Shown in pieces: positions 60,814 to 64,000 of a DNA stretch of 64,000 bases. Below the pieces are notes generated by a model. It had not been told where the DNA came from and did not search any database. It saw nothing but the letters and a program-made list of their open reading frames with translations. Origin of the DNA: an uncultured Clostridia bacterium (lineage in GTDB: Bacteria > Bacillota > Clostridia > Christensenellales > CAG-917); the NCBI GenBank assembly GCA_934277615.1, contig CAKQUV010000004.1, positions 42,659-106,658 on the forward strand, read 5' to 3'. Numbering within the stretch: position 1 is the stretch's first letter; each line of letters opens with the position of its first letter. The translations under genes were made by a program, and so were the position numbers.

Positions 60814-61533
60814 ATGGAAAAGAAAAACGTAATTGTGCATCAAACCGACGAGCGCATGTTCTATCTTGCGACAATGTTGAAAGGGGCGGCTTTTGAGCGA
60901 CCGACGCACGTTTTTGCGCCCAACGTACTTGTGGAAGCAAAGACTCTTTCGGTAGTCGAGGACGGAGCAAACGTGTTCTGCGGAAGATGCTTGAACGAGG
61001 CGGTGGAACTTGCAAACAGCCGTGATATCAATCTATATAAATACAACGACAGCGAGGTCTTTCAAGCGGTAAATTCACGACTTACCGCCGAAGGAACGCT
61101 AAAAACCATGATTGAACACTCGCAAAAATCCATTGCGGATTGTTATGTATTCGTTATGGGATTCGGGCGTACGGGCGCTGCGGTTGCAAAAATTCTTGCC
61201 AAACTCGACGTGCCTTTCGACATTGCTACCACCTCGTCGACAAGACCTGCACACGCCTTTGCAAAGCGTATTTTGCCAATGAAAAACTTTGACTTTGCGC
61301 CGTACGATATCGTGATAAATACCGTGCCGTCGCCTATTGTAAGCGACAAAGAGCTTATGAGTATGAAGTCGAGCGCCGTGTATATAGACCTTGCGTCGCA
61401 ATGCGCAATCAACCTGGAATACGCCAAATATCTCGGCATTGACGCCGACATATACCCCGCTCTGCCTGCAAAAACGTGTCCTTACAGCGCGGCAAAAGCG
61501 ATGTGCGACTTCATTTCGGAGGTGAAAAAATGA
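60814..61533 (+). CDS. dpaA: Dipicolinate synthase subunit A
   Basis: NAD(P)-dependent subunit of the enzyme that oxidises dihydrodipicolinate to dipicolinic acid in the mother cell during sporulation. The nucleotide-binding fold VFVMGFGRTGAAVAKIL and the following VINTVPSPIVSDKEL and YPALPAKTCPYSAA fit SpoVFA. At 239 residues it is shorter than the usual 290-300, mainly in the N-terminal domain. The ATG lacks a Shine-Dalgarno; CATAACATA ends 4 nt upstream and fits a sigma-K -10 (CATANNNTA) with AC 17 bp before it, but this is weak. Overlaps dpaB by ATGA. Confidence 0.9.
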   Translation: MEKKNVIVHQTDERMFYLATMLKGAAFERPTHVFAPNVLVEAKTLSVVEDGANVFCGRCLNEAVELANSRDINLYKYNDSEVFQAVNSRLTAEGTLKTMIEHSQKSIADCYVFVMGFGRTGAAVAKILAKLDVPFDIATTSSTRPAHAFAKRILPMKNFDFAPYDIVINTVPSPIVSDKELMSMKSSAVYIDLASQCAINLEYAKYLGIDADIYPALPAKTCPYSAAKAMCDFISEVKK

Positions 61534-62093
61534 CGAAAATCGGTCTTTGTATAACGGGTTCGTTTTGCACGTTTGCCAACGTTCTCAAAGTAGTGGACGA
61601 GCTGATAGCCAACGGCTTCGACCTTACGCCCGTATTCAGTTACAACGTGTCGACGCTCGATACGCGCTTTTTCAAACAATCGGATTTTGAAAATATTATC
61701 GTTCAAAAAACGGGAAAATACCCCGTGAAAAACATTGTCGAAGCGGAAGCGTTGACCAAATCGGGCATAGAACTCACTCTCGTTGCGCCTTGCACGGGAA
61801 ATACGCTTGCAAAGATTGCGCACGGCATAACGGATACGCCCGTAACGATGGCGGTTAAAGCCACCTTGCGCACCGATAAGCCCGTGGTGCTGTCCGTGTC
61901 CTCGAATGACGCACTCGGCGCAAACGCCAAGAATATCGGCACGCTTCTCAACACAAAAAACATATACCTCGTGCCGTTCGGACAAGACTCCCCCGACAAA
62001 AAACCGCACTCGCTTATTGCGGACACTTCCCTCGTCCTCCCCACCGTGCAAAAAGCCTTGCAAGGCGTGCAAATTCAACCGATAATTTTGTAA
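61530..62093 (+). CDS. dpaB: Dipicolinate synthase subunit B
   Basis: Flavoprotein-like partner of DpaA (flavoprotein/HFCD family), 187 residues. The family start IGLCITGSFCTF, VAPCTGNTLAKIAHGITDTP and RTDKPVVLSVSSNDALGANA are diagnostic for SpoVFB. The ATG at 61530 has GGAGGTG; the frame is open upstream within dpaA but without support. Together with dapA it marks an endospore former. Confidence 0.95.
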   Translation: MTKIGLCITGSFCTFANVLKVVDELIANGFDLTPVFSYNVSTLDTRFFKQSDFENIIVQKTGKYPVKNIVEAEALTKSGIELTLVAPCTGNTLAKIAHGITDTPVTMAVKATLRTDKPVVLSVSSNDALGANAKNIGTLLNTKNIYLVPFGQDSPDKKPHSLIADTSLVLPTVQKALQGVQIQPIIL

Positions 62094-62112
62094 AAAAGTT
62101 ATAAAATCGTAT

Positions 62113-62142
62113 AAAAAAAGCACTCTTACGAGTGCCTTTTTT
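62113..62142. terminator. Bidirectional terminator between dpaB and the small lipoprotein gene
   Basis: GCACTC-TTAC-GAGTGC with A7 to the left and T6 to the right. Confidence 0.85.
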
Positions 62143-62161
62143 ATTAAGTATTATTGCTTAA

Positions 62162-62572
62162 TTATGCAACGATGTCAACAGAAGCTTTGTCGCCAACGAA
62201 CACGATGTTGCCCTTGCGAACGACATTTTCGCTATCTTCTTCTGCGCCCATATCTTTAACAAATTGCTTTGCGTCTGCAATCTTAGCGAACTTGTAAATA
62301 GATACATGTCCCGCATCAAGACCTTTAGAAAGAGAAAGGTCAACTTTTGTTGCTACAACTGCCCATTTGATTTCGCCGGAATAATCTTCATCTTCCGCCA
62401 TACCTTTGTTGATAGCTTTTACATAATCGCTGTCTGCATCATAAGTTTCGACTTTGTAGCCTTCTTTTTCAAGTTTCTTTTGGTAGCTTTCTGCGTTGCA
62501 AGCAACGAGGCAGATGCCGAGGATTGCAACAAGTGCGATAACTGCTACGATAGCCATAACTTTTTTGTTCAT
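62162..62572 (-). CDS. Small lipoprotein of unknown function
   Basis: A 136-residue lipoprotein: lipobox CLVAC (Cys25), then a ~110-residue alpha/beta domain with KLEKEGYKVETYDADSD and VSIYKFAKIADAKQFVKDMG. The latter pattern is like the short ferredoxin-fold lipoproteins of gut Clostridia, but no function is known. GGAGGAT precedes the ATG, and the promoter is the best match to consensus in the window, so it should be strongly expressed. Confidence 0.8.
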   Translation of the reverse strand: MNKKVMAIVAVIALVAILGICLVACNAESYQKKLEKEGYKVETYDADSDYVKAINKGMAEDEDYSGEIKWAVVATKVDLSLSKGLDAGHVSIYKFAKIADAKQFVKDMGAEEDSENVVRKGNIVFVGDKASVDIVA

Positions 62573-62612
62573 AGTTCAGTATCCTCCATGGATAGATTTT
62601 ATTTGTAGCTAC

Positions 62613-62641
62613 ATTATATTAAAAAAGCATTAAAATGTCAA
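62613..62641 (-). promoter_or_regulatory. Perfect-consensus promoter of the small lipoprotein gene
   Basis: TTGACA (62636-62641), 17-bp spacer, TATAAT (62613-62618) on the minus strand. Confidence 0.85.
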
Positions 62642-62755
62642 CTATTATAACTAACAATACGGTTGTATGGTTTTATCGGACATACGTTCTCGCTCGTTTT
62701 AATACAGCATATGGATTATACGCCAAAGTAAATGCAAAAGCAATCGAAAAGACGA

Positions 62756-62782
62756 AAAATAGGCGTTTTCACACGCCTATTA
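62756..62782 (-). terminator. Terminator of the SAP-domain gene
   Basis: AATAGGCGT/ACGCCTATT stem followed by T5 on the minus strand, 17-43 bp past the stop. Confidence 0.8.
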
Positions 62783-62798
62783 TACGTTGCGGATAGCT

Positions 62799-63375
62799 TT
62801 ATTTTTCAAGCGCGACAAGGTCTGCGCGCTCGTATTTGTTATTTCCCACAATACTCTTTTTGTACTTCCAACACGCAATCGCATCGCTTAAGCTCTTGCC
62901 CTCGTTATCTGCAAAGAAATCTCTTATATACGTATTGTACTCAAATTGACTTCCTATCGTAGTTTTGCAAGTCTTTTTCTCTTTCAAAATGCGCCCGTAC
63001 GCCTCGACGGCGTCTCCGTACGTCTTGCCCGCATTGCTTTTTAGCCAATTTTGAAACGGCACGTTGAAAGAAAATCCTTTGCCTATTTTGCTCTCAAAAA
63101 AAAGCTCTGTGCTTTTCTGAAAAAGTTATTCCGCTTTCGATAACCGTATTTTCGTCAATATTACCGTCAATTTTTGTCTTTTCGGGTTTGCTCAATCTTG
63201 CAAGCACGCCTCCCGTTTTGAGATAATATGCGATTCTCTCCGTCAATTCGGGTTTGCTCCCCACAGTCGGCAAATTATTCTCCTTGCAAAACGACACAAG
63301 TTCTTCTTTTAGATAATAGTACTCTCTGAATGTCTTTTCATCGAGATTTTTGTTCAATTCAGGTTTTTTGTCCAT
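62799..63375 (-). pseudogene. SAP-domain protein, interrupted by one extra T in a T8 run
   Basis: Two frames add up to one protein. The first (63375-63094) begins MDKKPELNKNLDEKTFREYY and holds a SAP-like helix-extension-helix (ELVSFCKENNLPTVGSKPEL, then TERIAYYLKTG), ending FSEKHRAFF and a stop. Reading seven instead of eight T at 63096-63103 continues in frame as AFFESKIGKGFSFNVPFQNW and then the second frame to 62799 (KTYGDAVEAYGRIL, FEYNTYIRDFFADNEGKSLS). The joined ~190 residues match the layout of a common Firmicutes SAP/DUF6434 protein. It is a frameshift by mutation, phase variation, slippage or sequencing error. Confidence 0.85.
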
Positions 63376-63515
63376 GTGCTTTCACTCTTGTCATCAAATA
63401 ATCGGATTGATTTTGTTTTAAATAATGTCGTTTCAGCAAAATCTTATTTATTTTACTATCTTGATTTCATTTAGTCAACGACAGAAGAAATTGCATAGAA
63501 AGTTTTATTTAAAAT
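63376..63515. other. Spacer upstream of the SAP gene
   Basis: AT-rich; I see no gene. A loose CATTAT box may serve the SAP gene, but no convincing promoter. Confidence 0.3.
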
Positions 63516-63546
63516 CGGCATCTACATATCCTCCCAGGCTCGTGTC
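63516..63546 (-). pseudogene. Fragment of 5S rRNA 3' end
   Basis: CGGCATCTACATATCCTCCC plus AGGC is identical over 24 bp (63516-63539) to the 3' end of the 5S gene at 63934-63957, and CGTGTCC follows after one inserted base. No 5S similarity is seen further upstream (63547-63640), so this is a truncated duplicate, not a gene. The same strand orientation as the real 5S. Confidence 0.75.
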
Positions 63547-63888
63547 CTCGTCACACTTCGTCCCTTTTGCTTGTCATACAAAACTATGAATATTATCAAC
63601 ACAATTTGTTTTGTGTCTAACTTATACAAATAAAACATAATCAAGTAAGCAAGTTTCCTTTTTTCTTCTGTCAACCAAGTGCGTTTTGTATGCCCGCGCT
63701 TTTGGTCGAGTGCTCCTCTTTGCAAAATTTCGCTTTTATATTGGGTTTGTTTAACAGTATTAAGACGCACAATCTACTTTTATCATGAAATTAGGTTTTG
63801 TTTTGTGCTAAGTTATAGCGAAATTTTGCAAGTTATGGGCTGGACACGGCAATACGCTAACCGTGACTATATAAAGTTTTCGAATATA

Positions 63889-63927
63889 AAACAAAAGACA
63901 TACACGTTTGTGTATGTCTTTTGTTTT
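63889..63927 (-). terminator. Terminator of the rRNA operon
   Basis: AAAACAAAAGACATACAC pairs perfectly with GTGTATGTCTTTTGTTTT across a 4-nt loop, directly after the 5S 3' end. Confidence 0.85.
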
Positions 63928-63932
63928 GGAAA

Positions 63933-64000
63933 CCGGCATCTACATATCCTCCCAGGCCGTGTCCAGCCAAGTACTTTCTGCACAACTGAGCTTAACTTCT
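63933..64000 (-). rRNA. rrf: 5S ribosomal RNA, 3' portion (runs off the window)
   Basis: On the minus strand GAAGTTAAGCTC, AAAGTACTTGGC and GCCTGGGAGGATATGTAGAT followed by GCCGG match the universally conserved 3' two thirds of bacterial 5S rRNA (loop B/helix III segment GAAGTTAAGC, helix IV/V GGTACT...CCTGGGAGA). About 68 nt are inside. It implies a 16S-23S-5S operon to the right, transcribed towards this window. Confidence 0.88.

Noticed and set aside
63522..63770. 82-codon open frame on the minus strand ending in WEDM
   Set aside because: Its last codons are the duplicated 5S rRNA 3' end, there is no ribosome binding site, and the protein has no recognisable features.

Overview
The window reads as chromosome of an uncultured, probably gut-associated anaerobe of the Bacillota (class Clostridia). 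Reasons: aggressive AGGAGG-type ribosome binding sites, DUF4364, an FMN-riboswitch-controlled ECF riboflavin transporter, an iron-only-hydrogenase (TM1266-type) regulator, oxygen-sensitive two-subunit fumarase, a V-type ATPase as the visible rotary ATPase, and dipicolinate synthase (dpaAB), which marks an endospore former. I would place it near Christensenellales-like lineages, but that is only an impression. No complete rRNA or tRNA gene lies inside, but the 3' half of a 5S rRNA enters from the right edge.

Layout. 1-7.5 kb (all minus): trpS (cut by the edge), thrC, a small P-loop ATPase, a Re-citrate-synthase/isopropylmalate-synthase-like enzyme, prfA, a DUF1385-PrmC fusion and rpmE. 7.7-10.6 kb: a SsuABC/ThiXYZ-type ABC importer whose binding protein appears circularly permuted, with a TM1266-type regulator in front. 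10.8-15.8 kb: a MacB/FtsX-type ABC exporter operon with a large lipoprotein. 15.9-18.9 kb: queH (plus), then a PepSY lipoprotein-ECF sigma-anti-sigma operon (minus). 19-29.5 kb: a complete V-ATPase operon led by rpiB and tailed by a TIR-methyltransferase fusion gene. 29.8-40.1 kb: one giant 3424-residue MBG-repeat surface protein. 40.2-43.3 kb: DUF4364 between long inverted repeats, then the FMN riboswitch and ribU-like gene, then a hairpin-rich gene-free stretch. 43.3-47.4 kb: fumarase subunits, malic enzyme, YkvI-like transporter. 47.2-50.8 kb: a membrane protein, TPR protein and Asp/Cys/His-tailed protein operon. 51.1-53.0 kb: asd-dapA. 53.2-58.2 kb: a BspA-type leucine-rich-repeat lipoprotein. 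58.3-62.1 kb: plsC-like acyltransferase, an ATPase, dpaAB. 62.1-64 kb: a small lipoprotein, a frameshifted SAP-domain gene, a 5S 3'-end fragment, the rRNA operon terminator and the 5S rRNA.

How genes fit together: asd and dapA make the dihydrodipicolinate that DpaAB oxidises to dipicolinate for spores; asd also supplies thrC. Re-citrate synthase (if correct), fumarase and malic enzyme belong to an incomplete anaerobic TCA branch. The V-ATPase proteolipid carries every residue of the Na+ site known from Enterococcus hirae NtpK, so it is probably Na+-coupled.

Most interesting points: the TIR-methyltransferase fusion sharing the V-ATPase operon; the circularly permuted binding protein; two copies of a ~128-bp element with covarying stems and a conserved hairpin; three genes with strong promoters exactly 6 nt from the start codon (leaderless mRNAs); and several families of dispersed palindromic repeats that touch stop codons.
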